Assembly: GCA_019240405.1 (NCBI GenBank)
Contig: JAFAYL010000059.1
Location: 90,246-154,245, forward strand
Length of the DNA: 64,000 bases
DNA from: Acidobacteriaceae bacterium
GTDB lineage: Bacteria; Acidobacteriota; Terriglobia; Bryobacterales; Bryobacteraceae
Direction of reading: 5' to 3'
The notes beneath the pieces are model-generated. The model did not search any database. It had not been told where the DNA came from and saw nothing but the letters and a program-made list of their open reading frames with translations. This document shows positions 10,484 through 19,416 of the stretch, piece by piece. The position numbers and the translations under genes were made by a program. Position 1 is the stretch's first letter. The number at the start of each line of letters is the position of its first letter.

Positions 10484-12157
10484 CTACTTGTTCGAACCGA
10501 CCGGTGTCGCCTCCGCGGCTGCAGTGTCTGGCTGACTGACTTCACCGGCCTCTGGCTTATAGCCATCGCCGCCGGGAACGTCTCTCGTCTGGTCTCGACC
10601 TTGCTTCACGCCTCGTGCTTCAGTTCGGGGTTTCGGAGCTTGCTTGGCCTCCAAGAAACGTTGTTTAAATTCTTTCAACGCGTCGTTCACTTGGCTCTTA
10701 ATGTCGTCGTTTAATTCGCCCTTTTCACGAATCGTGCTTAATAGATCGGGCTTACTGTTCTCGAGAAAGTTGTACAGCTCGGCCTCAAAGCGGCGGACAT
10801 CTTCGACGGGCAGATCGTCGAGATAGCCATTCGTTCCAGCAAAGATGATCATCACCTGCTTTTCGACAGGCAAGGGCGAGTATTGCCCCTGCTTCAGCAC
10901 TTCAACCAAATGCTTGCCGCGATTGAGCTGTGCTTGGGATGCTTTGTCGAGGTCTGAGCCAAACTGGGCGAAGGCAGCGAGCTCACGGTATTGCGCTAAG
11001 TCGAGACGCAAACTTCCGGCGACGGAACGCATCGCCTTCACTTGCGCGCTTCCGCCAACACGGCTAACCGAGAGACCGACGTTGATAGCAGGCCGGATGT
11101 TGGAGTTAAACAAATCGCCCTCGAGATAAATCTGACCATCGGTGATCGAAATGACGTTGGTCGGAATGTACGCCGAGACGTCTCCGGCTTGCGTCTCAAT
11201 GAACGGAAGAGCGGTCAGAGATCCGCCGCCCTTTTCGTCGTTTAACTTCGCCGCGCGCTCGAGCAACCGGCTGTGAAGATAGAAAACATCTCCTGGATAC
11301 GCCTCGCGCCCGGGCGGCCGCCGCAATAGTAGAGAAATCTCTCGGTAGGCAGCGGCATGCTTGGACAGATCATCGTAAATGCAGAGCGCATGCCTCCGCG
11401 AGTCGCGGAAGTACTCGCCAATCGAGCAACCAGCGTAAGGCGCGATGTACTGCATCGGAGCGGGATCAGAGGCTGTCGCAGCGACGACGACTGTGTAATC
11501 CATCGCGTCGTGCTCGTCAAGTATTTTGACGACCTGAGCCACGGTCGACCGTTTTTGTCCGATTGCGACGTAGATGCAAATGAGATCGCCACCCTTTTGA
11601 TTGATGATCGTGTCGAGCGCGATGGTGGTTTTTCCGGTCTGACGATCGCCGATGATCAATTCGCGCTGGCCACGCCCGATCGGCACCATGGCGTCAATGG
11701 CTTTGATTCCCGTTTGCACGGGCTGTTTGACAGGGAGGCGGTCGACAACTCCGGGGGCTAAACGCTCCAGCGGATTGAAATCCTTTGTATCGATTGCACC
11801 CTTACCATCAATCGGCCGGCCCAATGCATCGACGACGCGCCCAATCATCGCGTCTCCGACTGGAATCGACATGATGCGGCCAGTTCGCCGCACCTGATCG
11901 CCTTCTTTCACGCCCGAGAAGTCACCGAGCAAGACTGCGCCGACTTGATCTTCTTCCAAGTTCAAAGCGATTCCGACCGTTTCAGGACCGAATTCGATGA
12001 GCTCGCCGGCCATTACTTTTTCGAGGCCATAAATTCGGGCGATACCATCCCCAACGCTGATGACGGAGCCAGTCTCCGACACGCTCTCGACCGCATCCAG
12101 GTTTTCGATTTCCGACTGAAGAACGCGCGAGATTTCGTCTGCTCTGATTTGGGCCAT
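10484..12157 (-). CDS. atpA: ATP synthase F1 subunit alpha, with extended C-terminal tail
   Basis: The 557-aa protein has the alpha-subunit Walker A GDRQTGKT at 170-177, the family opener [19 protein letters not shown] and the conserved [10 protein letters not shown] at 112-120. It forms the non-catalytic nucleotide sites of F1. Family members are usually just over 500 residues. The excess is a C-terminal tail of about 45-50 residues rich in Lys, Pro, Ala, Gly and Thr (starting near [10 protein letters not shown], ending PVGSNK), which looks disordered. The coding frame is continuous through the tail and stops 3 bases before atpG, so the tail appears real. Confidence 0.97.
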   Translation of the reverse strand: MAQIRADEISRVLQSEIENLDAVESVSETGSVISVGDGIARIYGLEKVMAGELIEFGPETVGIALNLEEDQVGAVLLGDFSGVKEGDQVRRTGRIMSIPVGDAMIGRVVDALGRPIDGKGAIDTKDFNPLERLAPGVVDRLPVKQPVQTGIKAIDAMVPIGRGQRELIIGDRQTGKTTIALDTIINQKGGDLICIYVAIGQKRSTVAQVVKILDEHDAMDYTVVVAATASDPAPMQYIAPYAGCSIGEYFRDSRRHALCIYDDLSKHAAAYREISLLLRRPPGREAYPGDVFYLHSRLLERAAKLNDEKGGGSLTALPFIETQAGDVSAYIPTNVISITDGQIYLEGDLFNSNIRPAINVGLSVSRVGGSAQVKAMRSVAGSLRLDLAQYRELAAFAQFGSDLDKASQAQLNRGKHLVEVLKQGQYSPLPVEKQVMIIFAGTNGYLDDLPVEDVRRFEAELYNFLENSKPDLLSTIREKGELNDDIKSQVNDALKEFKQRFLEAKQAPKPRTEARGVKQGRDQTRDVPGGDGYKPEAGEVSQPDTAAAEATPVGSNK

Positions 12158-12165
12158 AATTCCCC

Positions 12166-12717
12166 TTAGATGTGTGCCTCCAAACGTTGGCGCATGGTTT
12201 CCAGCCTGCCGCGAAGCGAGGCGTCGTATTGCCGGGAAGCGACGTCAGCGCGAATTCCCCCGAGCAGCGCCGGATCTACCTTATAGTGTGCCCTGATGAA
12301 TTTTCCGATTTTGGTACCGAGTGCGCGTTCAATTTGCTCCCGCTGTTCGGCCGTGAGCTCTTTGGCGGACACGATTTCAGCCGGAATCCAGCCCAACCGC
12401 TCATCCACGATTGAGGCGAAACTCTTGCCGATGCCGCTCAGTTCCCGAATCCTGCGATGCCGCGCAACAACGAGAAGAAAGTTTCGGATGATGCGATGGA
12501 ACTTCATTTCGTCAGCCAGTCTCGAGATCACGGCTTGCTTGCGGGTCTTACTCACGGCTGGCGAAAGCAAAGCGACTTGAAGCTGTCTCGAGCCTGAGAC
12601 TAGAGATTCAGCGGCGCCAAGCTGAGCAACCGCTTCTTGAGGCGACAAACCGGAGCGGGGAGCAAATACAGCGTCCGCGAGAGCACGAGCATAATGGGTC
12701 GCTAGAGCGCTGGTCAT
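12166..12717 (-). CDS. atpH: ATP synthase F1 subunit delta
   Basis: The 183-aa protein has the OSCP/delta signature: N-terminal [11 protein letters not shown] and the C-terminal motif [20 protein letters not shown] followed by [13 protein letters not shown]. Delta joins the b/b' peripheral stalk to the top of the F1 head. Its ATG overlaps the stop of the preceding b-subunit gene (ATGA, 12714-12717), which indicates translational coupling. Confidence 0.96.
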   Translation of the reverse strand: MTSALATHYARALADAVFAPRSGLSPQEAVAQLGAAESLVSGSRQLQVALLSPAVSKTRKQAVISRLADEMKFHRIIRNFLLVVARHRRIRELSGIGKSFASIVDERLGWIPAEIVSAKELTAEQREQIERALGTKIGKFIRAHYKVDPALLGGIRADVASRQYDASLRGRLETMRQRLEAHI

Positions 12718-13295
12718 TTTGTGCCTTGCTCGACCAAGTGTACGAACGAGCGAACGAACGGGTCTTGTGGCTCGGAAGCGAGGCGGTCCTGAAGCCGTCG
12801 CTCGGCCGATGCGAGGGCGAGTTGTGCTGTATGTCGGCGAACCTGGCGCGCGCCTTCCAAACGAAAGGCATCTATTTCCGCCGCAATATTCCGCTGGATG
12901 TGCTCCAGTTCGGCTTGCGTCTCTTGCCGAAAGCGCTCGTGCTCGCGCTCCATTTCTTCCGCGTATTGTTGACGAAGCTTTTTCACTTCATCGGCAAGTC
13001 CGGCCACCTTGCGATCGATCTCAGAAGAGCGGAATTCAGCTTCGATCTTGAGTCCGGTGGCGTCGTGGATGGCTTTTTGGATCTCAGCGGAGCGCGCATT
13101 GAAGAATGCAGGGGCATATTTCGCGATCAAATAGCCTAGGCCGATGGCGAAAATGATCGTGTTAACGATTTTCCAAATGGTGATGGCATCCAACTGAGCC
13201 GTTTCCTGCGCTGTTGGAAGCTGGGCAGCCGCGCAGTATTCGATTGCGCCAAAAGCAATAAATAGAGCGAATGAAAAACCATTTACGCGACGCAC
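12714..13295 (-). CDS. atpF: ATP synthase F0 subunit b (second of two b-type genes)
   Basis: The frame is open much further upstream, but the family start fits the GTG at 13295 (VRRVNGFSFALFIAFGAIEY), which overlaps the TAG of the upstream b' gene by one base. That gives 193 residues. An N-terminal hydrophobic stretch (6-22) resembles a signal sequence, and a second segment lies near IWKIVNTIIFAIGLGYLIAK, followed by a long charged coiled coil (about 70-175). This is the elongated peripheral-stalk b subunit. The presence of two b-type genes suggests a b/b' heterodimer rather than a homodimer. Confidence 0.9.
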   Translation of the reverse strand: MRRVNGFSFALFIAFGAIEYCAAAQLPTAQETAQLDAITIWKIVNTIIFAIGLGYLIAKYAPAFFNARSAEIQKAIHDATGLKIEAEFRSSEIDRKVAGLADEVKKLRQQYAEEMEREHERFRQETQAELEHIQRNIAAEIDAFRLEGARQVRRHTAQLALASAERRLQDRLASEPQDPFVRSFVHLVEQGTK

Positions 13296-13744
13296 TATGC
13301 TGCTCTCCGGCGCAGGAGCGAGTTGACGATTTCGCCACTCAATTGTTCGACTGTCGTATTCAGTTCTGCCTGGGCGCGCTCGACTTCTTCTGCGATTGAG
13401 CGCTTGGCTTGCTGAAGCGTCTGGTCGGCTTCGGCGCGGGCTTTGGCGATTGCTTGCGCTTGCTCGTCGGTCCATTTGCGGCGCAGCGCTTCGTGCTCCT
13501 GTTCGAGCTCAGCGCGGGCGAGCTGCAACGCGCGTTGAAACTCTGACGTCTTCTGATCTGCTGCCGCAAAAGCCTGCTCGGCCAGGCGCTTCACTCCTTC
13601 AGTGGCCTTTTTCCGCTCATCCAAGACATTTGCCAGGGGTTTGAAGAAGACCTGCTTGAGGTAGACGGTCAAAAAAACAAAAAAAATGATCGTCGGAACT
13701 GCTTTGATGAGCAGATCGCCAAGACTATGTAGAGTGGCTTCCAT
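13295..13744 (-). CDS. ATP synthase F0 subunit b' (first b-type gene)
   Basis: The 149-aa protein has a single membrane segment at residues 14-31 (AVPTIIFFVFLTVYLKQVFF), the typical KPLANVLDERKK turn into the stalk, and then a charged coiled coil to the C-terminus. It is the first gene of the operon visible here. No gene for subunit a (atpB) or c (atpE) precedes it: the next 300 bases upstream contain no coding sequence on this strand, and infC follows on the other strand. Which of the two b genes is called b and which b' is a convention; I name this one b' because it lacks the longer N-terminus. Confidence 0.9.
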   Translation of the reverse strand: MEATLHSLGDLLIKAVPTIIFFVFLTVYLKQVFFKPLANVLDERKKATEGVKRLAEQAFAAADQKTSEFQRALQLARAELEQEHEALRRKWTDEQAQAIAKARAEADQTLQQAKRSIAEEVERAQAELNTTVEQLSGEIVNSLLRRRAA

Positions 13745-13951
13745 GCAGGCTGTTTTCCTGTGTGGCCGGCGCGCTTCCTGGATATAGGGCAGACTAAGAG
13801 TGCTTCAAGCGTTCGCCTATGAACTTACGCTAACACAGCGGGCTGGCCTGGGCAGATGCTTGCGCTTGCCGCCACCGCGCGTTTTGAAGATCCCAATTTT
13901 CAGTATCAAAATTCAGAATCTTCGTTCGTCAGAAAAGCGCAAAAACAGCGG

Positions 13952-13978
13952 TTGACAGGCCCAATTTGCGTGTACACT
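13952..13978 (+). promoter_or_regulatory. Possible infC promoter
   Basis: TTGACA (13952-13957) is a perfect -35 hexamer, followed after 15 bases by TACACT (13973-13978) as a -10. The spacer is shorter than the preferred 17, so strength is uncertain. It would give a leader of about 70 bases before infC. The rest of 13745-14055 is non-coding on both strands and must also hold the atp operon promoter, which I cannot place. Confidence 0.4.
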
Positions 13979-14055
13979 GGATTCAGGTACTTTATTTGAA
14001 CTATTGCTCCTCCGCTCCCCTGACGCGTACGCGCGTCTTCACCCGCTAGTCCGGC

Positions 14056-14670
14056 ATGTATCCACCGAGAAGCTTCCCGCCGCGCCGGCCTAAAATTCGA
14101 GAAAACGTAAACGAGGCAATCCGAGTGAAAGAGGTCCGCGCTGTTTTTCCGGACGGATCGGCCGAGATCATGCCAACTCCAAATGCTGTGCGCAAGGCGC
14201 AGGATATGGGTCTCGATCTGATTCTGATTGCGCCTACGGCGGAACCGCCGGTTGCGAAAGCCATGGACTTCGGTCAATGGCAATACGAACAGAAAAAGAA
14301 GCAGCATGAGGCCAAGAAAAAACAGCACGTTATTCAGGTGAAAGAGCTGAAATTCCGGCCGAATACAGACGACCACGACTACGACTTTAAACGAAACCAT
14401 GCGATTCGATTTCTGAAAGAAGGAAATCGCGTGAAAGCAATCGTGCAGTTCCGGGGCCGCGAGATCGCGCATACCGAGCTGGGCAAAAAGTTGTTACTGC
14501 GGTTCGCCGACGACTTGGCTGGGATCGGAGCAATAGAGGGGCATCCACGGTTAGAAGGTCGCAACGCTCACGTGATCATCAGTCCGGTCAAGCCCGGCAG
14601 CGCGCCCAAAGAAAGACCCGAAAGAGCCAAGGAACAGACTCCAGCACCGACGGTCGGAACGCAAGCCTGA
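14056..14670 (+). CDS. infC: Translation initiation factor IF-3
   Basis: The 204-aa protein has an N-terminal domain starting at RPKIRENVNEAIRVKEVRAV, a linker helix (FGQWQYEQKKKQHEAKKKQH) and a C-terminal domain containing VKELKFRPNTDDHDYDFKRN and the conserved FLKEGNRVKAIVQFRGRE. IF-3 binds the 30S subunit, prevents premature 50S joining and checks initiator tRNA. The annotated start is an ATG rather than the rare AUU used for autoregulation in enterobacteria. A basic/acidic tail of about 25 residues extends the C-terminus. rpmI and rplT, which usually follow infC, are absent; a convergent gene begins 30 bases later. Confidence 0.96.
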   Translation: MYPPRSFPPRRPKIRENVNEAIRVKEVRAVFPDGSAEIMPTPNAVRKAQDMGLDLILIAPTAEPPVAKAMDFGQWQYEQKKKQHEAKKKQHVIQVKELKFRPNTDDHDYDFKRNHAIRFLKEGNRVKAIVQFRGREIAHTELGKKLLLRFADDLAGIGAIEGHPRLEGRNAHVIISPVKPGSAPKERPERAKEQTPAPTVGTQA

Positions 14671-14699
14671 CGATAACACAAATAACTGAATAACTGCGG

Positions 14700-15755
14700 C
14701 TATCGAAAGTCTTCTTGCAATTCCTGCAACGCCGCTGAACCAGGGCACAGGTTCTCGTAGGGTATGCGGGACAGCGGAACGTGTGATGTTCGATTCATCT
14801 CGTGCAAATCGCTGACGCTTTCGTCGACGAACAGCAATCCTGTAACGATAACTCCCTTGCTCTGCTGGGCCATCAGGTACGCGGTCGCCTTCTGGCGGTC
14901 GGCTGGATCGTAGTCGGCGGGAACGGATTTGAACTGCACAACACTGCCATCGTGCATGGTTACGCTAGTGATTCCGTTTTGAGCGATGGTGGCTAGAATT
15001 TCTTTTTCGGGCGGAACGAAATCGACTTCCGTCGCCTTCAGCTCATGCTGGCGCGTGTACAGATAACTCTTCGTCGATCCAGTGTGGTCGTTAAATGTGA
15101 CGCACGGGGAGATCACGTCAATCAGCGCGAACCCTCGGTGTGCAAGAGCCGCTCTCAGAATAGGGACGAGCTGATCCTTGTCACCGGAAAAACTGCGCGC
15201 TACAAACGTGGCTCCTATGCTGAGGGCGAGCATCACCGGATCAATGGGCGACATCTCATTGGCCTCTCCGCGCTTGCTTTTTGAGCCGGTATCGGCGGAA
15301 GCCGAAAACTGCCCCTTCGTCAGCCCGTACACACCGTTGTTTTCGATGATGTAGACCATCTTGACGTTGCGCCGGATGGCGTGACACAGATGTCCGAGCC
15401 CGATCGATAGTGAGTCGCCGTCTCCAGAGACGCCGATATAAGTTAGCTCGCGATTTGCGGCGTTCGCGCCAGTGGCAATGGGCGGCATGCGGCCATGCGC
15501 AGAATTAAACCCATGCGCGCCGTGTGCGAAGTAAGCCGGCGTCTTGGAGGAGCATCCGATTCCGCTCATTTTGGCGAGCATGTGGGGTTCTATTGAAACT
15601 TCCCAAAGCGCTCGAACGATCGCGGCGGTTATAGAGTCGTGACCACATCCCGCGCACAGAGTGGACATGGAGCCCTCGTAATCGCGCAGGGTCAGCCCGA
15701 GCTGATTCCGCTGCAAGCTGGGATGAGTAACGACCGGCTTAACAATTGAAGGCAT
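14700..15755 (-). CDS. korB: 2-oxoacid:acceptor oxidoreductase, TPP-binding beta subunit
   Basis: The 351-aa protein has the beta-subunit signature LCAGCGHDSITAAIVRALWE, the MSGIGCSSKTP motif, and the thiamine pyrophosphate/Mg motif GDGDSLSIGLGHLCHAIRRN followed by IIENNGVYGLTKGQ. The beta subunit binds TPP and decarboxylates a 2-oxoacid, most likely 2-oxoglutarate by overall similarity, passing electrons to Fe-S carriers. It starts 3 bases after the alpha-subunit stop and is the last of a three-gene operon. Substrate choice (2-oxoglutarate, pyruvate or branched-chain oxoacid) is not proven by the sequence. Confidence 0.92.
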   Translation of the reverse strand: MPSIVKPVVTHPSLQRNQLGLTLRDYEGSMSTLCAGCGHDSITAAIVRALWEVSIEPHMLAKMSGIGCSSKTPAYFAHGAHGFNSAHGRMPPIATGANAANRELTYIGVSGDGDSLSIGLGHLCHAIRRNVKMVYIIENNGVYGLTKGQFSASADTGSKSKRGEANEMSPIDPVMLALSIGATFVARSFSGDKDQLVPILRAALAHRGFALIDVISPCVTFNDHTGSTKSYLYTRQHELKATEVDFVPPEKEILATIAQNGITSVTMHDGSVVQFKSVPADYDPADRQKATAYLMAQQSKGVIVTGLLFVDESVSDLHEMNRTSHVPLSRIPYENLCPGSAALQELQEDFR

Positions 15756-15758
15756 TCA

Positions 15759-17564
15759 CTATTTCTCCAACTGGTGCATGATTCCGTCCACCACGTGACG
15801 AGCGCTCAGCGGGAATCCTCCATATACCAAGACAGATCGAACTCTATCCTTAGGCACGCAGGTCTCAAGGATCAGCAGAGATCGAAGCTGCGCGTCGCGA
15901 TTCTGCTCGACAACGAAGCAGAACTCGTGTTCGTAAAGAAATGCCTCCACGCTCTTGTGAAAAGGAAACCCGCGAACGCGCATGTAGTCGGCGGGAATAT
16001 CTCGATCCGCCAGAAGATCGAGTGCTTCCAGAACCGCAGGCTCGCAGCCGCCAATTGTAATCACGCCGAACCGGGCTTCCGAGCGTCTATCGATTTCCGG
16101 CAAAGGAACGAAATTTGCCGCGGCTTTTTGTTTGCGCGCGAGACGATCCATCACTTCCTGGTACTCGCTCGGCGTTTCCGTGTATCCGCCGAACTTGTTG
16201 TGGCCGGAGCCGCGAGCTACATAGGCGCCGCGCGGATCAACGCCGGGCAGGGTTCGTGGAGCAACGTGATCCTCGTCTTCTCCGGAGTAGCGGTTGTATC
16301 TCGTGAGCTGCTCGAGCTCGGTGGGGCCGAGCACGCGTCCGCGATCCGGCCGATAGGAATCGTCCCAGGCCAAGCCCGGTACTACCCAATCGTTCATTCC
16401 GATATCGAGATCGGACAGCATGATGACAGGAGTTTGAAAGCGCTCGGCGAGATCGAAGGACCGGATCGCGAATTCAAAGCATTCGGCCGGATTCGCCGGG
16501 AACAGAAGAATGTGCTTTGTATCTCCGTGCGAGGCGTAAGCGCACTCGATGAGGTCCGCTTGCTGTGTGCGGGTTGGCATGCCAGTTGAGGGACCGACGC
16601 GCTGAACATCGATAACCACGGCAGGAATCTCCGTGTAGTAAGCCAAACCGAGCAATTCGTTCATGAGCGAGATGCCCGGTCCGGCTGTGGAAGTGAATGC
16701 CCGCGCGCCATTCCAGGAAGCGCCGATGACCATGCCGATGGCCGCCAGCTCGTCTTCTGCTTGCAAAATGACGTAATTGTTCTCAGCTGTTTCCGGATCG
16801 CGCCGATACTTCTCGCAAAATTGCTTAAACGCATCCATTACCGATGTCGCAGGCGTGATCGGATACCACGCGGCAACGGTAGCGCCGGCGTAGATGCAGC
16901 CCAGCGCGGTGGCTGTATTGCCGTCGATTAGAATCTTGTCGCCATTTGCATCCATCTTCTCGAGATGGAAATTGAGCGGACACTCAAACTGCTGCTTCGC
17001 GTAGTCATACCCCAGGCGTAACGCTCGACGATTCGATTCCCGCAGCGCCTTTTTTCCCGCGAATCGCTCATCGAGGAGCTGCTCCACAAGGGGCATATCG
17101 ATGTCGAGCGTTGCGACGAGCGAACCCGCATAGGCGATGTTTTTCATGAGCGTACGCTCGCGCGGATCCTTGAAATGTTCATTGCACATTTGCGCGAGCG
17201 GCACAGGCAAGAAGTTGACATCCTCGCGATAGAGAGCGCGGTCGAGAGGCCAAGAGGAATCGTAAAGGACATACCCGCCGGACCGCACTTCGCCGATATC
17301 GCGGGCATATGTCTGCGCATTCATCGCGACCATCAGATCGTAATCCAGAGCGCGGGCCGTGTGGCCATCTTTATTGACACGAATTTCGTACCAGGTGGGC
17401 AATCCCTGAATGTTGGACGGGAACAAATTCTTGCCGGACACGGGAATGCCCATCCGGAAAATGGCCTGCATGAGAAGGCCATTTGCGCTGGCTGAGCCGG
17501 TTCCGTTTACGTTGGCCAGCTTGATTGCGAAATCGTTTACGCGGGAATGCAACTGGTCATGCAC
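15759..17564 (-). CDS. korA: 2-oxoacid:acceptor oxidoreductase, fused gamma/alpha subunit
   Basis: About 601 residues from the GTG at 17564 (VHDQLHSRVNDFAIKLANVN); a TTG at 17552 is an alternative. An upstream ATG at 17660 would add 32 residues lying wholly inside the preceding gene and is less likely. The N-terminal part is the gamma domain (ANVNGTGSASANGLLMQAIF); the alpha domain follows (GNTATALGCIYAGATVAAWY then PITPATSVMD), and EDELAAIGMVIGASWNGARA with FTSTAGPGISLM is the pyrimidine-binding signature. The gamma-alpha fusion is typical of KorA-type enzymes. It overlaps the upstream FAD subunit gene by 28 bases, indicating translational coupling. Confidence 0.92.
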   Translation of the reverse strand: MHDQLHSRVNDFAIKLANVNGTGSASANGLLMQAIFRMGIPVSGKNLFPSNIQGLPTWYEIRVNKDGHTARALDYDLMVAMNAQTYARDIGEVRSGGYVLYDSSWPLDRALYREDVNFLPVPLAQMCNEHFKDPRERTLMKNIAYAGSLVATLDIDMPLVEQLLDERFAGKKALRESNRRALRLGYDYAKQQFECPLNFHLEKMDANGDKILIDGNTATALGCIYAGATVAAWYPITPATSVMDAFKQFCEKYRRDPETAENNYVILQAEDELAAIGMVIGASWNGARAFTSTAGPGISLMNELLGLAYYTEIPAVVIDVQRVGPSTGMPTRTQQADLIECAYASHGDTKHILLFPANPAECFEFAIRSFDLAERFQTPVIMLSDLDIGMNDWVVPGLAWDDSYRPDRGRVLGPTELEQLTRYNRYSGEDEDHVAPRTLPGVDPRGAYVARGSGHNKFGGYTETPSEYQEVMDRLARKQKAAANFVPLPEIDRRSEARFGVITIGGCEPAVLEALDLLADRDIPADYMRVRGFPFHKSVEAFLYEHEFCFVVEQNRDAQLRSLLILETCVPKDRVRSVLVYGGFPLSARHVVDGIMHQLEK

Positions 17565-19324
17565 GCTGTTTTGCCTGCGTATGGAATCAGAAGATCGAAT
17601 TTCTGCATATCCCATGCAGCGGTGGGGCAGCGCTCGGCGCACAAGCCGCAGTGAACGCAAACATCTTCGTCCTTGGCCATGATGCGCGCGGTTTGCGGAA
17701 GAGGCGCGGACACGTACAATGCCTGCTCAAGGTTTAGCGCAGGCGCCGAAAGCCGCGTCCGAAGATCCATTTCTTCGCCATCGCGAGTGATCGTCAGGCA
17801 TTGCACAGGACAAACATCAATGCATGCGTCGCATTCAATGCATCGGGGCCCCGTAAACGCGGTTTGAATATCGCAGTTCAAGCAGCGCTCCACTTCCCGC
17901 GCCGTCTGTTCGGCGGTGAATCCGAGTTCCACTTCGATATTGAGCTGCTCAAACCGTTCGACCAGATCCACGTGCTGCATCTTTTGGCGTGACACGGGAT
18001 TGTAGTCGTTGTGATAACTCCATTCGCTGATCCCCATTTTTTGACTGACCAGGTTCATTCCGTACGGCGGCCTATCCGAAGTTGGGATTCCCTGGCAGAG
18101 GTTGTGGATGGAAATCGCGGCCTGATGAGCGTGCTCGACCGCCCAGATGATGTTCTTGGGACCAAACGCCGAATCGCCGCCGAAAAAGACGCCTGGGCGC
18201 GTGGCTTCCATTGTTACTTCGTTCACCACCGGCATGTCCCATTTATCGAATTCAATGCCGAGATCGCGCTCGATCCACGGAAACGCGTTTTCCTGGCCGA
18301 TCGCAAGGATCACATCATCCGCGGGAAGAAAGACCGTATCGATCGTTTGCGAACGCTTCGCATCGGCGTCCCACTCGAGGCGTTCAAAGTCCATGCCCTT
18401 GAGTTGGCCGTTTTCGATGACAAAGTTTTTCGGCGCGTAGTTAATTACGATTTCGACGCTCTCTTCTTCCGCGTCTTCGAGCTCCCAGGGCGAGGCTTTG
18501 AAATATTTTCGGGGGCGTCGCGCCATGACTTTTATGTCTTTGCCGCCGAGCCTTCGAGAAGACCGGCAGCAATCCATGGCCGTGTTACCTACACCAATGA
18601 TCAACACCCGCTCACCGATCGAGTCCGTGTGCCCAAAGGCGATTGATTCCAGCCAGTCGATTCCGATATGAATGCGCTCGCTGTCATGGCGTCCGGGAAT
18701 CTCTAGATCTTTACCGCGAGGCGCCCCGCTTCCCACGAAGATCGCATCGAAGCCCTGGCTCAGCAAATCTCTCATGCTGTTCACAGGCGAATTGAAACGT
18801 GCGTCGACGCCCAGGTCGAGAATCATGTTCACTTCTTCGAACAGAACTCGCTCAGGCAGCCGGAACGCCGGAATATTCGATCGCATGAGGCCGCCGGGCT
18901 TATCCTGTTTCTCGAAAATAGTAACTTCGTACTCGAGCGGCAGCAGATCGTTTGCGATGGTGAGCGACGCTGGGCCGGCCCCCACGCACGCGATGCGCTT
19001 GCCATTCTTCTTGTCGGGAATTTTGGGCAGTAAATGCGCAATTTCGCCGCGCAGGTCCGCCGCTACCCGCTTCAAGCGGCAGATTGCGACAGGTTTTCCA
19101 TCTACTCGGGTGCGGCGGCAAGCAGGCTCGCAAGGGCGATCGCAGGTGCGTCCGAGAATCGCGGGGAATACGTTTGATTCCCGATTGAGCATGTACGCGT
19201 CGGTGTATCTGCCTTGTGCGATGAGACGGATGTACTCGGGAACATTGGTATGCGCCGGGCAGGCCCACTGGCAATCCACGACCTTGTGATAGTAGTTCGG
19301 GTTTTGAACGTCAGTCGGTCTCAC
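17537..19324 (-). CDS. korC: FAD/NAD(P)H and 2[4Fe-4S] subunit of the 2-oxoacid oxidoreductase (GltD-like)
   Basis: The 595-aa protein has four parts. Residues about 15-75 form an N-terminal Fe-S domain (VDCQWACPAHTNVPEYIRL, then CDRPCEPACRR) as in the glutamate synthase small subunit. An FAD-binding motif (CVGAGPASLTIANDLLPL, then EKQDKPGGLM) follows, then an NAD(P)H-binding motif (VLIIGVGNTAMDCCRSSRRL). At the C-terminus are two [4Fe-4S] ferredoxin motifs, CIECDACIDVCPVQC and CVHCGLCAERCP. This architecture can move electrons between a TPP oxidoreductase and NAD(P). From memory, an NADP-linked 2-oxoglutarate oxidoreductase of Azoarcus has such a third subunit; the gene symbol follows that analogy and is inference. 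Confidence 0.82.
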   Translation of the reverse strand: MRPTDVQNPNYYHKVVDCQWACPAHTNVPEYIRLIAQGRYTDAYMLNRESNVFPAILGRTCDRPCEPACRRTRVDGKPVAICRLKRVAADLRGEIAHLLPKIPDKKNGKRIACVGAGPASLTIANDLLPLEYEVTIFEKQDKPGGLMRSNIPAFRLPERVLFEEVNMILDLGVDARFNSPVNSMRDLLSQGFDAIFVGSGAPRGKDLEIPGRHDSERIHIGIDWLESIAFGHTDSIGERVLIIGVGNTAMDCCRSSRRLGGKDIKVMARRPRKYFKASPWELEDAEEESVEIVINYAPKNFVIENGQLKGMDFERLEWDADAKRSQTIDTVFLPADDVILAIGQENAFPWIERDLGIEFDKWDMPVVNEVTMEATRPGVFFGGDSAFGPKNIIWAVEHAHQAAISIHNLCQGIPTSDRPPYGMNLVSQKMGISEWSYHNDYNPVSRQKMQHVDLVERFEQLNIEVELGFTAEQTAREVERCLNCDIQTAFTGPRCIECDACIDVCPVQCLTITRDGEEMDLRTRLSAPALNLEQALYVSAPLPQTARIMAKDEDVCVHCGLCAERCPTAAWDMQKFDLLIPYAGKTACMTSCIPA

Positions 19325-19375
19325 GCAGGCCAGCGACCAGCTACTTGGGGGTCAAGCTAAATGGGTTCGGAAAAT

Positions 19376-19381
19376 ATTATA
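19376..19381 (-). promoter_or_regulatory. Perfect -10 box upstream of the korC-korA-korB operon
   Basis: On the minus strand, the divergent intergenic region contains TATAAT (19381-19376), about 50 bases before the korC ATG at 19324. No good -35 is visible at 16-18 bases. The same 92-base gap must also hold the promoter of the divergent pnt operon, so the two may be co-regulated. Confidence 0.4.
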
Positions 19382-19416
19382 TAACGTTTTGCCCATGAAG
19401 TGTTCGCGCCCGTAAC

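Noticed and set aside
15774..16589. 271-codon plus-strand frame opposite korA
   Set aside because: It is fully antisense to a clear KorA and has no domain.
17564..17660. Upstream ATG start for korA
   Set aside because: The added residues lie entirely within the upstream gene and do not resemble the KorA N-terminus.
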